This document shows, in pieces, positions 1 to 12,710 of a stretch of 35,395 nucleotides of DNA; the stretch's first letter is position 1, and every line of letters begins with the position of its first letter. The notes under the pieces are model-generated. The model was not told the origin of the DNA and ran no database searches. It was given only the letters and a program-made list of their open reading frames with translations. A program made the translations under genes and the position numbers. Where the stretch lies: NCBI GenBank assembly GCA_002102555.1, contig MCFL01000248.1, positions 1 to 35,395 of the forward strand. The letters are read 5' to 3'. The stretch is from Catenaria anguillulae PL171 (taxonomy: Eukaryota > Blastocladiomycota > Blastocladiomycetes > Blastocladiales > Catenariaceae).

Positions 1-495
1 AGCTTCCGCCCAGCCTGGTGACCTTGACCCACGCCGCCACTGGCGCGCCGCGACCGACTGAAAAACCCACCCGAGACCGCGGCGCCTCGATTTGGCGACA
101 AGTACTTTTTCGAAATGCCATGCGGCGAGCGTGATCGCGACGAGCGGCCGTGGCTGGACACTTGGCTTTGGATTTGCCCTTTGCTGCTCGCGGACGCGGC
201 GACTTTGAACGGTGGCGGGTGGGCGATGGCGATGTCGGGGACGCGGAAGCAGATTCAGCAGATTCAGCAGCAGGCGAGGTGGACGTGGGCTCGGCGACGA
301 GATGAGGGCGGTGCCGCTGCTGCGGTCGGTTGGAGGAGTAGGAGCCATGGCCGTTGGCGTTGGCGAGCTGCTTGGGCCAGCGCTGGGATGGTGGAAGGGA
401 AGAAGACGTGTTGGCGGTGGGGGACGGCGGCGACGTTGGGTGTGAAGTAGGCTGGTTTGAAGATGAATTGCGATGGGTATCATCTGTCGCGACGA
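1..495 (-). CDS. Possible partial gene, Ser/Pro/Thr-rich then basic protein, runs off left edge
   Basis: On the minus strand one frame stays open from an in-frame stop near 505 to the window edge, about 160 codons. Its translation is rich in Ser, Pro and Thr (for example AEPTSTSPAAESAESASAS) and then turns Arg/Lys-rich (TRHRSKSPRPRAAKGKSKA), as in a disordered nuclear or cytoskeletal protein. There is no convincing start codon in this frame, so it would be an internal exon entered near 494 after a CAG. A second minus frame is also open from an ATG at 348 in good context (GCCATGGC), and two plus frames are open too, so GC-rich composition alone could produce these. Function unknown. Confidence 0.3.
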
Positions 496-1359
496 TGCAC
501 TGACTGACTCACTGGGTAAATATGTAAGTACTTGAGTGTTTCAACTGCATGGGTTTAAAGCAGCATTGCCGTTTTGCCATCAAGTGCACGGCATCGAGTC
601 ATCGATCGTTGTGAGAGTGCATTTTGCATGTTGGGGCGCCAAACTTGGGTTGGGCGCGCATCATCCACATGTGGGCATCTGGTGCGGATGGCATGGACCC
701 ATGGTAAATACAGTAAGTATGTTCCCATCACAGAGACACGGACCCAGGTGCACTGTCGCTGGGAGTGGACGGGTATGCTCACTGAGGGTATTAAATAAGA
801 TGGGCACCAGTTCTTCTTCTTTTCTCTTTCATTTCCCAATAACTTACTTTGGACAACAACAGAAGGCAAGGACGGGGACGACGAGGACGAGTGGCACATA
901 AAGGTCTATTGTGTGTCGGAGTCGACGGCAGCAAACGAGGATTTCAAACACAACGTGTAGTGATATGAGGGAAAGGAACTGAAAACATTTCAACAAACAA
1001 ACGGCAAATGTAGGGGAAAAGGAAAATGAAAAACAGACAAGCAAAGCAAACGATCGGGCGGGAAGGCAACGAGCAATGTGAGGAAAAAGAGTCAAGAAAA
1101 CGCAAGACAAGAACACACATGTGCGGCGAGACTGGAAGGTGGGGAAGGATGGGGGATTCAATAGATAAAGGGGGGAACGACAAATGGACGACAATACTTT
1201 TTGGGCGAGTACATACACATGTCCGAAATCCCGCCCGCCAACCCCACCAACGGCCCCGCCAGGCACCTGGCAACCCGCCCAATTTCTCTCTCTCTCTCCG
1301 TCCACACCACACGAGGCAAAAACCGTGACCCGAAGGCAAATGTGTCCTGTCCAACCAAC
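496..1359. other. Intergenic, 3' flank of beta-tubulin
   Basis: No gene is supported here. The open frames on both strands are short, low in complexity and lack recognisable domains. The A-rich, G-rich plus strand at about 950-1200 should hold the 3' untranslated region of the minus-strand beta-tubulin gene. Confidence 0.5.
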
Positions 1360-3744
<2,385 letters not shown>

Positions 3745-4866
3745 GTTGAGTGGTGGGGGGAGGGAATGAGTGTGGAGGGAGTGGAAGAGCGAAATGCAAG
3801 TACTGAGCACGAGTACGCGGAGCAGTCCAAAGAAGTATGACAAGAGAGAAGTGAGGCGAGCAAGCGTGTTCGGTTGTTTGGCGGCGGTCGTTTTTGTTTT
3901 TTTTTCGTTGGCGACGGGCGACCCGTGAGAACCAAAAAGTTTGGTGGGCGTCGCCGTCAACGCACGCGAAATTGGTCGCCCCGTGTTTTTGCGCGTCAAG
4001 GGGCCATCTGATCAAATGAAATGTTTTTTTTTTGTTTCCCAAAACGCAGCGCCCCCCAACCACGATTTTCGGTTTTCGCGCGTGTTTCTTCCACCTTGCT
4101 CTAAGGAGCTGCTTTTCCGACCAGGGCAGGCAATCAGACCGCGATTGGCTACGCTTGGTATTGGCCTTGGCTGGGCGATGCATCTCCGATCATTATTGTC
4201 GTCCTTATCCCGCTGTTTATTCACGCGCCTCATGTGCATTTTTACGGGCACATTTTTCCACGTCGATCGCGATCGCGTGTGCCCTCCGATTCAGCGCTAC
4301 CATTTCACGTGCATCCTATTCAGGGGTCGACATCACGTGCATTTGGAGTGGAATGACACCCCAAACGCGTGTGCTGGCCGCACTTGATTGGACCTGCAAA
4401 CAGCCCCTGCGTTTCAGTCCTTGTCGTCGGGTTTCAACCTCATCCGAGATGAAACGGTGTCTGTCATCACCGTGAGCGAGACCGCCACCGACGCGGCAGC
4501 GCCGCCGCCCGCGGCCGCCTGCGGCAGGCTTCTTCCTTCCTTCCTGGCCGCCCATAATCCGCCAGCATGACTCGGGTGCTTAGCTCCATTCGAATTCATT
4601 GGCGTTCATTTCTAGCACCAACGCCATGGTGGCTTCGATATTGAGCCCGAGCATATGCTGAGCAACAGGAGATGAGAGGACTCGCTGAGCCGCCCCACCT
4701 CGCTCTCCTTCGGTGCATGGCCAACCAGGATGTGCGACCAGCTTTTGGCTGCAGAACGAGCGACTGCACGAGCAAAGGCCACAGCCACCGCATACCGCAT
4801 ATGGTTGAGAGAAGTGGGAACAGACGATTCCACGATCGTACGATTGTACATTTGCAAAAACTGGCC
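3745..4866. other. Beta-tubulin 5' region and PRL phosphatase 3' flank
   Basis: About 1.1 kb lies between the tubulin start and the stop codon of the next minus-strand gene. No coding frame is convincing. The stretch near 3890-4035 has T-runs on the plus strand (A-runs for the tubulin gene). An ATTGG at 4144-4148 is a CCAAT box read in the tubulin direction, about 400 bp upstream of its ATG. A pair of E-box octamers follows at 4306-4341. Confidence 0.5.
4306..4341. promoter_or_regulatory. Pair of CACGTGCA motifs upstream of beta-tubulin
   Basis: CACGTGCA begins at 4306 and again at 4334 (28 bp apart), both continuing to CACGTGCAT. Together with the pair in tubulin intron 2 this gives four copies of the octamer around one gene. 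Likely binding sites for an E-box factor; the role is inferred. Confidence 0.35.
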
Positions 4867-5697
4867 CTATTTGACAATACTCGCCTTACTCCCCTTACGC
4901 TTGAGCGACGCCACAAGCCCCGAAAACAATCCCTTCTTCTTCCCCGCTCCGGCCTCGCCCGCCGCGTCCCCGTCACCTCCAGCACCCTGGCTCTTACTTC
5001 CGGAGGCTGTCCCCGGTACCTCTGCCGCTGCCTTGACCAGCGTTCCCTTGGCCTTGTACTCTGCCAACCATCGGACCTGCGTGGTATTGAACGCGCCCCT
5101 CCTGACCTTTCGAATGGCCTCAACGGCATCCAGCGAGTCCATGCCACACTCCACAAACGCAACAGCAACAAGCAACGGTGCGCGACCAATGCCACTGACA
5201 CAGTGAATGGCCACGGCGGGACATTCCGACAACCCAGCACGTTTCGCCTCGCGAATCAATGTCGCCAAGAACTCGAGCCACAGCTTGACTTGGTCCTTTG
5301 TTGGCGTGGTCCCATCGTCAAACTTGATCCAGTCGTGCACCTCAATCCCCGCGGCCGTAAATGGCGCCGTGTCGTACGAGTGCACGGCATTGTCCGAGAT
5401 GCGCACTAGGTGCGCCACGGTGGGCGCTTGAAGTTGCAAGCCAGAGATGTAGTCGGAAAGTGAGGATGGGTCCGGGCAGTCGGTGATGACGAGACGTAAA
5501 GGAGACGTGGGCGACGGTTGAATCAGACGGGAGACGTTGTATCGGCGGGTTGGCGACGAGGCACGCGAAGCGTGCGTGTGGGTTGGTGGGTGCAGGGTTG
5601 AGCCGGGTCTGGACGAGTGGGCAGAGCCGTGGGTGGGTCGGCTGCTTGTCGATGCTGGGCTGGCGGTAGTGGACGAGGACGGTGTTGAGGCAGCCAT
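4867..5697 (-). CDS. PRL/PTP4A-type protein tyrosine phosphatase
   Basis: Dual-specificity-like cysteine phosphatase of the PRL (PTP4A) family, 276 aa from the ATG at 5697, which sits in an excellent context (AACCATGGCT); a longer reading to 5781 would need a TTG start. Residues 1-60 are a Ser/Thr/Pro-rich tail absent from animal PRLs. The fold follows: LRLVITDCPDPSSLSDYI near 67, the general-acid loop HDWIKFDDG (Asp122), and the P-loop HCVSGIGRAP with Cys166 and Arg172. The CVxGxGRAP form and the following RRGAFNTTQ (199-207) are diagnostic of PRL. Two PRL hallmarks are missing. The C-terminus ends KASIVK with no CAAX prenylation box, and the position of the redox-partner Cys (RVCEAT in animals) reads RISDNA. 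The Lys-rich C-tail could still bind acidic lipid. Single exon. Confidence 0.88.
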   Translation of the reverse strand: MAASTPSSSTTASPASTSSRPTHGSAHSSRPGSTLHPPTHTHASRASSPTRRYNVSRLIQPSPTSPLRLVITDCPDPSSLSDYISGLQLQAPTVAHLVRISDNAVHSYDTAPFTAAGIEVHDWIKFDDGTTPTKDQVKLWLEFLATLIREAKRAGLSECPAVAIHCVSGIGRAPLLVAVAFVECGMDSLDAVEAIRKVRRGAFNTTQVRWLAEYKAKGTLVKAAAEVPGTASGSKSQGAGGDGDAAGEAGAGKKKGLFSGLVASLKRKGSKASIVK

Positions 5698-6159
5698 GGT
5701 TTTGAATCTTGAAGCGGTGACGAGGATGGCGTGTGTGTATGGAGTAGTCTTTAGAGGCAAATGCGCTTGATAGTGTGTCAATCGTTACATGCGTGGTTGC
5801 ATTGGCTTTGGTTATATGAATATGATTATGTCATTCAGAGAGCGAGAGCAACACCAGGCGGTCAGTCCCGTCGCCACCGCAACCGGGAGCCGGACGACAC
5901 GGCCCATCAACGGACGTGTGGACGTGGACGGGGTTGTGCGGCGAGCATACATACGGCCACGGCCATCCTGCTGCCCATTACGATCGCCGGGAGCGTTGAC
6001 ATACGAGGCGGCCACTTATCGTCAACTCAAGGTGCGGAGGGCGTGACGCCACGTGAGAGCTGCACCCGACCGCACCGCCATCCTCCCTCGGATCCATCGT
6101 GCCGCCATCCTGCCAGTCGGGATCGGATCAAGGACGAATGAGCTCGATATGATAGCCAG
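5698..6159. promoter_or_regulatory. Divergent promoter region between PRL phosphatase and DUF707 gene
   Basis: The 462 bp between two divergently transcribed start codons must carry both promoters or part of the 5' untranslated regions. A CACGTGAG E-box-like site lies near 6050. I see no TATA box or coding frame I would trust. Confidence 0.5.
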
Positions 6160-7794
6160 ATGAAAGAAACAATGTCGCCGTTGCCGCACTCGTCCAACCC
6201 ACCATCCACACAGCCCTCGCCCTTTCCGTCCCCGTCCGGTGGAGGCAGCGGCTCTGGTCCCAACGCCCACCGCCATCGATTTGCCAGTAACGGCCGTCAC
6301 TTTGGCCTGCAGCCTCCCCCTCCACCTCTACCACCATTCGAGCCAAGATCAGCTGCTTCCGCCAGACCAACGCTCCACCAGCTTTCCACGCACGCCCGCT
6401 TCTACTCGCGCCTGCTCCTCGCCTGGCTCAAGGCCCAGCCACCTTTGACCTTGGCCACCCTGCTCACGCTTGCGCTCACCATCGTGGTCCTGCTGCTGCC
6501 ATCTCCCTGGACTCCGCCAGTCACGCTGCCTGCCACCTGGCACCGCCTGCTCCCGCCCTCGGCCTCGCTCTTTGCCTTTTCCGAGCGCGAGCCGGGCAAT
6601 CTTGCACGCATCACGTCAGGCATTGCCCCGCGCGACCCGCCACTCGCACGCAAGCCAGGGCTGATTGCCGTGCCTGTCGGCATCAAGTCCCTTCCCGTGA
6701 TTGCCCCCGTTTTGCAACAGTTTCACGCCGAAGGGTTTGATGTCATTGTGTTCCACTACGACGCGGGCGATGCCGTGTGGGCAAAGCAAGTACCCGAGTA
6801 CAAGCATTGGGCCGCCGTGTCTGCACACCGCCAGTCAAAGTTCTGGTTTGCCAAACGGTTCCTGACGCCCGCCGTCGTCGACAATTACGACTACTTGTTC
6901 CTATGGGACGACGATGTTGGCCTCCCGCCCACCTGGTCGCCCACCAAGTTTGTGCAATTGCTCAAGGACCACCATATTCACGTCGGCCAACCGGCGCTGC
7001 TCTCTGGCACGCAACCCAACTGGCAAAAGCCGCTCGTCTCTGTGCACAACCACACGGGCGCCCTGGGCAGGTTTACGAGCTTTGTCGAAGTCATGTTCCC
7101 CGTGTTCTCACGCGCGGCGTGGCCTTGCGCGTGGCGCCTCTTGCCCTACGACGGGGTGTCGTTCTGGGGCGCTGACAATGCTTGGTATCCCGTGTGTGCA
7201 TCGCACGGCATGTGCCGGTTTGCAGTCATGGACGCCATGCCCGTGCATCATTTGGACAAGCGGTCGTTGGGCCAGAACGTGGGCGTCAATCTGAGGGAGC
7301 TCGAGCATTACCGCGCGCTCGTGCACTTGCCTTGCGACGCCATTGATAAGTTGGACAAGGGCCTGGAGGTGCCTGTGGGCGATCGTCCGAGGGTGCACGT
7401 GTCGCAGGAAATGCTTGAGCAAGCGTCGCATCCCGTGGCCAATGCCGGTGCGCCCGTCACCGTGGAGCGTGTGCGGGGCAAGCCTTGGGAGCCATCGGAC
7501 GCTGTGCGGCGCGTGTGTCGGTACTTGAAAAAGCACCCGTTTGCAAAAGAGGACGAGTTTTATTCCATTCGCAACTTGACCCTGGCCGATCGCGGCGGGT
7601 CAAAGCAGTGTCCCGAGCCGGCGTTCTTTGATGTCAAGCCTGTGAGCTGGTGGGGACCCGAGGAATCGCCCCCGCCAAAGCAGACTGGGTATTGGGTGGG
7701 CAGGGAAGAGGAGTTGGAAAAGGTCAGGAAGATCAAGTTGAGGGAGATTGAGGAGAGGAAAAAGTCGGGTGGCAAGAACAAGGGCAGTTGGTAG
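6160..7794 (+). CDS. DUF707 family protein, type II membrane glycosyltransferase-like
   Basis: A 544-aa protein of the DUF707 (PF05212) family, known mainly from plants and some protists and related to glycosyltransferases; no enzymatic reaction is established for it. Residues 1-90 form a Pro/Ser-rich cytoplasmic tail. Residues 95-114 (PLTLATLLTLALTIVVLLLP) form one membrane anchor, giving the type II Golgi topology. The catalytic-like domain follows. VPVGIKSLPVI begins near 171, YDYLFLWDDDVGL near 243 carries a DXD-like acidic cluster (WDDD, 249-252), and FVEVMFPVFSRAAWPCAW near 308 is the family signature. The tail ends in a charged helix rich in Lys and Glu. The start is the ATG at 6160; a second in-frame ATG at 6172 is equally possible. 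Single exon. Family call firm, function unknown. Confidence 0.85.
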   Translation: MKETMSPLPHSSNPPSTQPSPFPSPSGGGSGSGPNAHRHRFASNGRHFGLQPPPPPLPPFEPRSAASARPTLHQLSTHARFYSRLLLAWLKAQPPLTLATLLTLALTIVVLLLPSPWTPPVTLPATWHRLLPPSASLFAFSEREPGNLARITSGIAPRDPPLARKPGLIAVPVGIKSLPVIAPVLQQFHAEGFDVIVFHYDAGDAVWAKQVPEYKHWAAVSAHRQSKFWFAKRFLTPAVVDNYDYLFLWDDDVGLPPTWSPTKFVQLLKDHHIHVGQPALLSGTQPNWQKPLVSVHNHTGALGRFTSFVEVMFPVFSRAAWPCAWRLLPYDGVSFWGADNAWYPVCASHGMCRFAVMDAMPVHHLDKRSLGQNVGVNLRELEHYRALVHLPCDAIDKLDKGLEVPVGDRPRVHVSQEMLEQASHPVANAGAPVTVERVRGKPWEPSDAVRRVCRYLKKHPFAKEDEFYSIRNLTLADRGGSKQCPEPAFFDVKPVSWWGPEESPPPKQTGYWVGREEELEKVRKIKLREIEERKKSGGKNKGSW

Positions 7795-8695
7795 TAGTAG
7801 ATTGTTTGACTCTGATTATCAATCAATACCATACCATTCATACTTGTTCTGTCGACTCCGTGTCAGTTTTGCTTTTCACATCCTGCGTGTACTCTTCTAT
7901 TCTTGGCGTTTGTACTTCACAAGACGCTCAAGTACCACGGTGCGAACATCTTGCTCATCCTTGTTTGCAGCTTGTGCTTGGGGCGTTTGCAGCTTGCTCC
8001 AATGTCGAATTGCAGACATCGATTGAATGATGAGATTGAAACAGCGTCACCAAAACCAAGCACAAATCGAGGCCTGCGATCAACTCGGCCTAGCCCCTTT
8101 GCTGGACCCACATAGTGTAAGCATAGCGCTGAGCCGTCGAAACACACTTGCGCTCGCAGCGAGAGCTAGGAGAATTCATTTCATTGAATTCACTGCCTCT
8201 CAATTGGCATTTTCTTACACCAAACGGCAAGACACTCGACGCAATCGACTCTTCTCAACGGACCGGGCCGGCCCGGAATGCTCATGGACATGCAATCCCG
8301 GAATATTGGCATCCCCACCCACTTGCTACCCGCTCCGTCTTCACTCGCCACTCTTCATTGACGCAATCGCACGATACAGTAACGAGCCAGACATCTGCCA
8401 CTGCCTACATCGTCAGTCGGGCCTACTTTCATTCCACAGTGCGATCGGATCTGATACGCGTCCAGCGTGCCAGTTTCCCACGTATCGTATCGTGCAACGA
8501 TTGTTTCTTTTGGTGCTTTGGAACGTCAAAGGCTTTCTTGAGCGATCCCAGACGCTTGGGCTCCCTCTTCTTGAGTCGACTCTTGCATCCACATCCGCTC
8601 GGCAAAGTTTTCCCCACAGTTTCGTTGCACGCGTGGCCGCACTCACTTGCTCCAATCGCCGCTCGCCCCTATCCGCCCCTCGCAGACGCAAGTGA
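7795..8695. other. Intergenic, upstream region of the GCK kinase
   Basis: About 900 bp between the DUF707 stop and the kinase ATG. A frame open from an ATG at 8027 runs 222 codons and ends in TGA immediately before the kinase ATG at 8696, in the same frame. Its translation has no recognisable domain and looks like the chance reading of C/T-rich promoter and leader sequence. No RNA gene seen. Confidence 0.45.
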
Positions 8696-11600
8696 ATGAA
8701 AAAACCGGCACCCGCGGCCCCGCCGCGCCCTGGCCACCCGCCACACCCGCCCGTGTCCGTCGCGGGTGGCGCAGGCAACCATGGCTCCCCACAACCGCTG
8801 TCGAGCTCACCCGGCTCCTCACCTGCCGACGCTTCGGTCATGTCGCTGCAGCAGCAGTTTGCGCGGCTGGCCAACAAGGACGATCCGGACCAGATCTTTG
8901 AAATCATGGAAATCATTGGGTCGGGGAGTTATGGCGAGGTGTACAAGGCGAAAACAAAAACGTCTGGGCTGCTTGCAGCAGTCAAGCTCGTCAAGTTGGA
9001 ACCTGGCGAGGATTTGGAGGAGGTGTTGAATGAAGTCAACTTTCTCAAGAGTTGTTCGCATCAGAATATTGTGAGTTACCTGGGGTGTTACATGAAGCGC
9101 GGGTCGGTCAGGGGAATGAAGACAATTTGGGTATGCCGACTGTTCCCTACTCGTACTGGCGTGCTGCTTCAGAGGCGCCAGCGGCTGACAACTGTGTATT
9201 TGTGTGTGTCTAGATTGCCATGGAGCATTGTGGCGGTGGAAGTGTCGAGGCCGCGTACAAGAGTATGCCTGCCTTTCTCATTGCTGCCCAGGATCTCTTG
9301 ATTGACGTTTTCATGTGCACACCCAGACCTACGATCCAACCTCAACCAATCCGAAATCTCGGTCATTGTCCGCGAAGCGCTTGTCGTACGTGCACCTCGC
9401 CGCGCCCTCTCGACACACACACACATCGACCTTAACACACTCCCCATCGTGACGCATCAACCCATAGGGCCTCCACTTTCTCCACAAGTACGGCAAGTTA
9501 CACCGCGACATCAAATGTGGCAACATTCTACTGACCGAGGACGGCCAAGTCAAGCTTGCTGACTTTGGCGTGTCGACGCAAATCACCAAAACCTTTTCCA
9601 AACGACACACGTTTATCGGCACGCCCTACTGGATGGCGCCCGAGGTGATCACGTCCGAGCAGCAAGGCACAAGCTATGACCACAAGGCGGATATCTGGTC
9701 CATGGGGTACCTATCTATGGCCGCACCCGACGTGCGCTTTCCATTCATTCATTCATTCATTCTCACGCACATACAATGTTGATAGAATCACGGCCATTGA
9801 AATGGCAGAACAAGGCCCACCCATGTTCGACATGCACCCAATGCGCGTCCTCTTCACGATTCCCAAAGCCCCGCCACCCACACTCAAGGACGCCAGCTGG
9901 TCGCCCGCGTTCCGTGAATTTCTGGCCCTGTGCCTCAACAAGGACCCGGACAAGCGGCCCACGGCCGACACGCTGCTGGCGCACGAGTTTCTTGCAGAAA
10001 CCGTGGCGATGGATCCGGCGGTCAGGTGCAAGATAGTTGTGGATTTGATTGAGCGGGCAAGGGAGGCAAAGCGGATTCGTATGGGGAAAGCCGCCGAGCT
10101 CGGCGGCGAGGGGGGTGCGGGCATGGTAGATCCGGACGAGGAGGAGGATGGGGCGGGCGAGGAGGAACGCGCTCGGAATGTGGATACGGACGAGGAAGAG
10201 GACGATGAAGAGGACGAGGATGGGCGTGCGTCGACCGTCAAGCGCATTCATACGCTGCGCGGGCCCGGCAGCGGGCAAAAGCGCGCACAGCAACAGGGGG
10301 ATGCGGGTCAGGCCGCGGACAAGAAGGGGCAACAACAGCAGCAGCAACCCCCACAACAGCATCGCGCAGCACCCAGTCCACCCGCCGTGGCAGCAGGGGG
10401 CAAGCTCGACGTTCGACCGGCGTCTGCAATAGCGCCCACACAACCCGTCAAGATGCTCTTCAAGGCCGCACGCATCTGCCGGCTTGGGAAAAAGATCAAC
10501 TGTGCCGACTTTATCGGCCCCGTGCTCTTACTGGGAGTCGACGACGGCCTGTTTGCACTCGACACGGCTGACTCGGGTCCATCTGGCGGCGGGGGTTCAA
10601 AGCTGCATCCCCTTTCGAATCGGCGCTACTTGCAGTTGGATTGCATTGAGGAGATTGGAACCATGCTGTCGCGGTCGGGCAAGCACGAAGTGGTGTGCTT
10701 GCATGAGGTGAGCGCGTCGAGTTTGTCGTTCAAGCTCAAGTTTGAGACCGAGACTAAGCTCAAAAAGATCAAGGAGACTAAAGGGTGCGACATGTACACG
10801 GTCGGGCGGACACCCAACGCCGGCGTGCAGGGTGGCGTGGACGTCACGCTTTGTGTGTCGGTGGAGAAGACGCGGTGCTTGGTGCTCCGGTGGTTGAATG
10901 GATGCTTTGTGCGGTTACTGGTATGTTCTGCGCTGACTCAAGTGCGGACAACATGATGGTTGACTAACTCACACGGTTGCACCGTTATCGGAATGGACAG
11001 GAGGTGCCATTACAACTGCCAATCAAGACACTGGACCTTGTGGATTCAAGCAAGCTGTTTATCGGTCACGAGACACATTTCGACTTGATTGACCTTGTTG
11101 GCATGACACTGGAAACGCTCAAGAACCCCGTGGGCGAGGAAAAGACAGGACCCGTGATTCGGGCAACGGGCGGATCCAATGGACAGTACCTCATGGTCTA
11201 TCAGAGTACGCTCGCTTGTATCCCGACTCCCACATGGCATTCACTCACACGCCTCTGTTGTCGCCAGACATGGGTTTTGTTCTCGAGGAAACCGGCTCCT
11301 CACCACAACAATCCAACAACTCGAACGGCTCACAAGCGCGCGTCCAGCTCGCTCTCCGTCGCAAACTCGTCTGGCGGCATCCAGTCCAATTCGCAGACAG
11401 AGTGGGATCCGAGCACGTCGCACTTTGCGGTACCACGTTGCTTGACGTGTGGCATATTGCCCAGGGCAAAGTCGTACACATTTTTGAGACCAAAAAGGAC
11501 AGGCTACGCGGCTTGTCGTTACTCATGTCTAAGGATGCGGGCATGGGCCAACCGGGCGGAAAGGTGTACTTGTTGAGCGACGAGGAAAAGGATGGCGAGC

Positions 11601-11713
11601 ACACGTACTCGGTGCTTTGCATTTCGACAGAGCCCGTTGCTGCAGGAGGAGGTGGGTCGCCGACACCCGTGCAGGGGCAAGCGGCAGCAGTGAGTGCTGG
11701 CGCGGGAGTATAG
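8696..11713 (+). CDS. GCK/MAP4K-type Ste20 kinase with C-terminal citron homology (CNH) domain
   Basis: Ser/Thr kinase of the Ste20 group, about 855 aa. Exons: 8696-9130, 9214-9262, 9327-9385, 9468-9706, 9786-10920, 11001-11205 and 11268-11713; all phases agree and introns are 62-83 nt. The start has an in-frame TGA directly before it. Kinase motifs: GSGSYG 75-80, VAIK-type Lys97, HRD 193-195 with IKCGN, DFG 213-215, and the activation segment [11 protein letters not shown], typical of GCK and MST kinases. Residues about 340-450 are an acidic ([11 protein letters not shown]) then Gln-rich linker. The C-terminal part resembles CNH: an opening strand [14 protein letters not shown], then [11 protein letters not shown] and further beta-rich segments. 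That architecture is GCK-I (MAP4K). Such kinases usually act upstream of MAPK cascades, with CNH binding small GTPases; the pathway here is unknown. Confidence 0.87.
9743..9762 (+). repeat. (CATT)n microsatellite in kinase intron 4
   Basis: About five CATT units lie just before the acceptor of the fourth intron of the kinase gene (acceptor at 9785). The run supplies part of the pyrimidine-rich stretch ahead of the splice site. Length variation is expected. Confidence 0.7.
10331..10367 (+). repeat. Gln-coding CAA/CAG run in kinase linker
   Basis: An imperfect CAA/CAG run encodes a short polyglutamine stretch with a Pro pair in the linker between the kinase and CNH domains. A second, smaller Gln cluster lies about 40 bp before it. 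Confidence 0.6.
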
Positions 11714-12710
11714 TCGTTTGAGTTTCCAAGGATTTTGTTTGCCTGTCCTTTTTTTGTTATTTGGGCTGCATTTTGTGGCCGCGCGCTACATGTGGGAACC
11801 TGTGACAGACGGACATGTTGTTGTTCTTGTCCATCAAGGTTCATTTCCGTTCTTTTACACAATTAGTTTGATGTCAGTACCTCGTTCATTGTTTCGCTCT
11901 CTTTGTTTCTTGTCCTGCACACTATTCGATTACTTGCATCCCCGCTTGGTTTCCTTTCTTTTCATGTCTCGTACACATTGCGCCCGCCTGCTCTTGCTGC
12001 ACATCATTTTTCAAGGAATGGGGCATGCCCGCCAACATTTCAACGCTCTCTTGCACACCTGTGTATGCGCAAGGGTGGAGTTGGAGAAACGCTTGATAAG
12101 TTGATGAGTCCTTTTTCGCTTGCCCGCTGCATCACGTTTAGGGGTTGTTTTCGCCCAATAGGGTAGAAAGCAGAGTGTACTTGTACCAGGTAGGTACGGC
12201 GATAACTGATCCGACATGCACAGGGGTAAGTCAGAGCCCAGTTCGCTGCAGTAAAAGGGATGGTAAAACAGGAAAGAAATCGACCACCTTCCTCCTGGCA
12301 TAGAGCTATGTGCTTGGAAGCACAGCAGCTCTGAGAGCCAGAAATGAGAGCGCGAGAAAGGGCAAACTGCAGCCCCTGTTGGCAACGATAGACGCCCGAC
12401 GCTGCGTGGCGCCATTGTGTCAGGGAGCCTTCGCTGTCTTGAGGTCTCACAGCGACAGATCGGCGGACTTCTTGCCATCAATCGGTAAATGGCTGAGAGG
12501 CCCACCTCCGAACGTTCAATAACCAGGGAAATATTTCGGCCGCATGACGCCAATACCCAATGAAGGACTCTGTGCAGTTGGATTTCAACGCTTTCAATAC
12601 TATCGTCCATCTGTTGAGGGGACCACGTACACGTTTCTGAGCCCCAGTGGCAACCCACTATTGCACCCGATCATCGACTCATACACGAAATTTCACCCCG
12701 GAACAGCAAC
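11714..12710. other. Intergenic between kinase and SNF2-like gene
   Basis: Nearly 1 kb without a supportable gene. The first half is T-rich on the plus strand, as expected for a 3' untranslated region and terminator of the kinase. The second half leads to the ATG at 12711. Open frames on both strands have no domain. Confidence 0.45.

Noticed and set aside
8027-8695. 222-codon frame ending directly before the kinase ATG, in the same frame
   Set aside because: No domain or biased composition typical of proteins; the exact TGA-ATG abutment is striking but can be chance. Kept only as a possible leader or upstream ORF.
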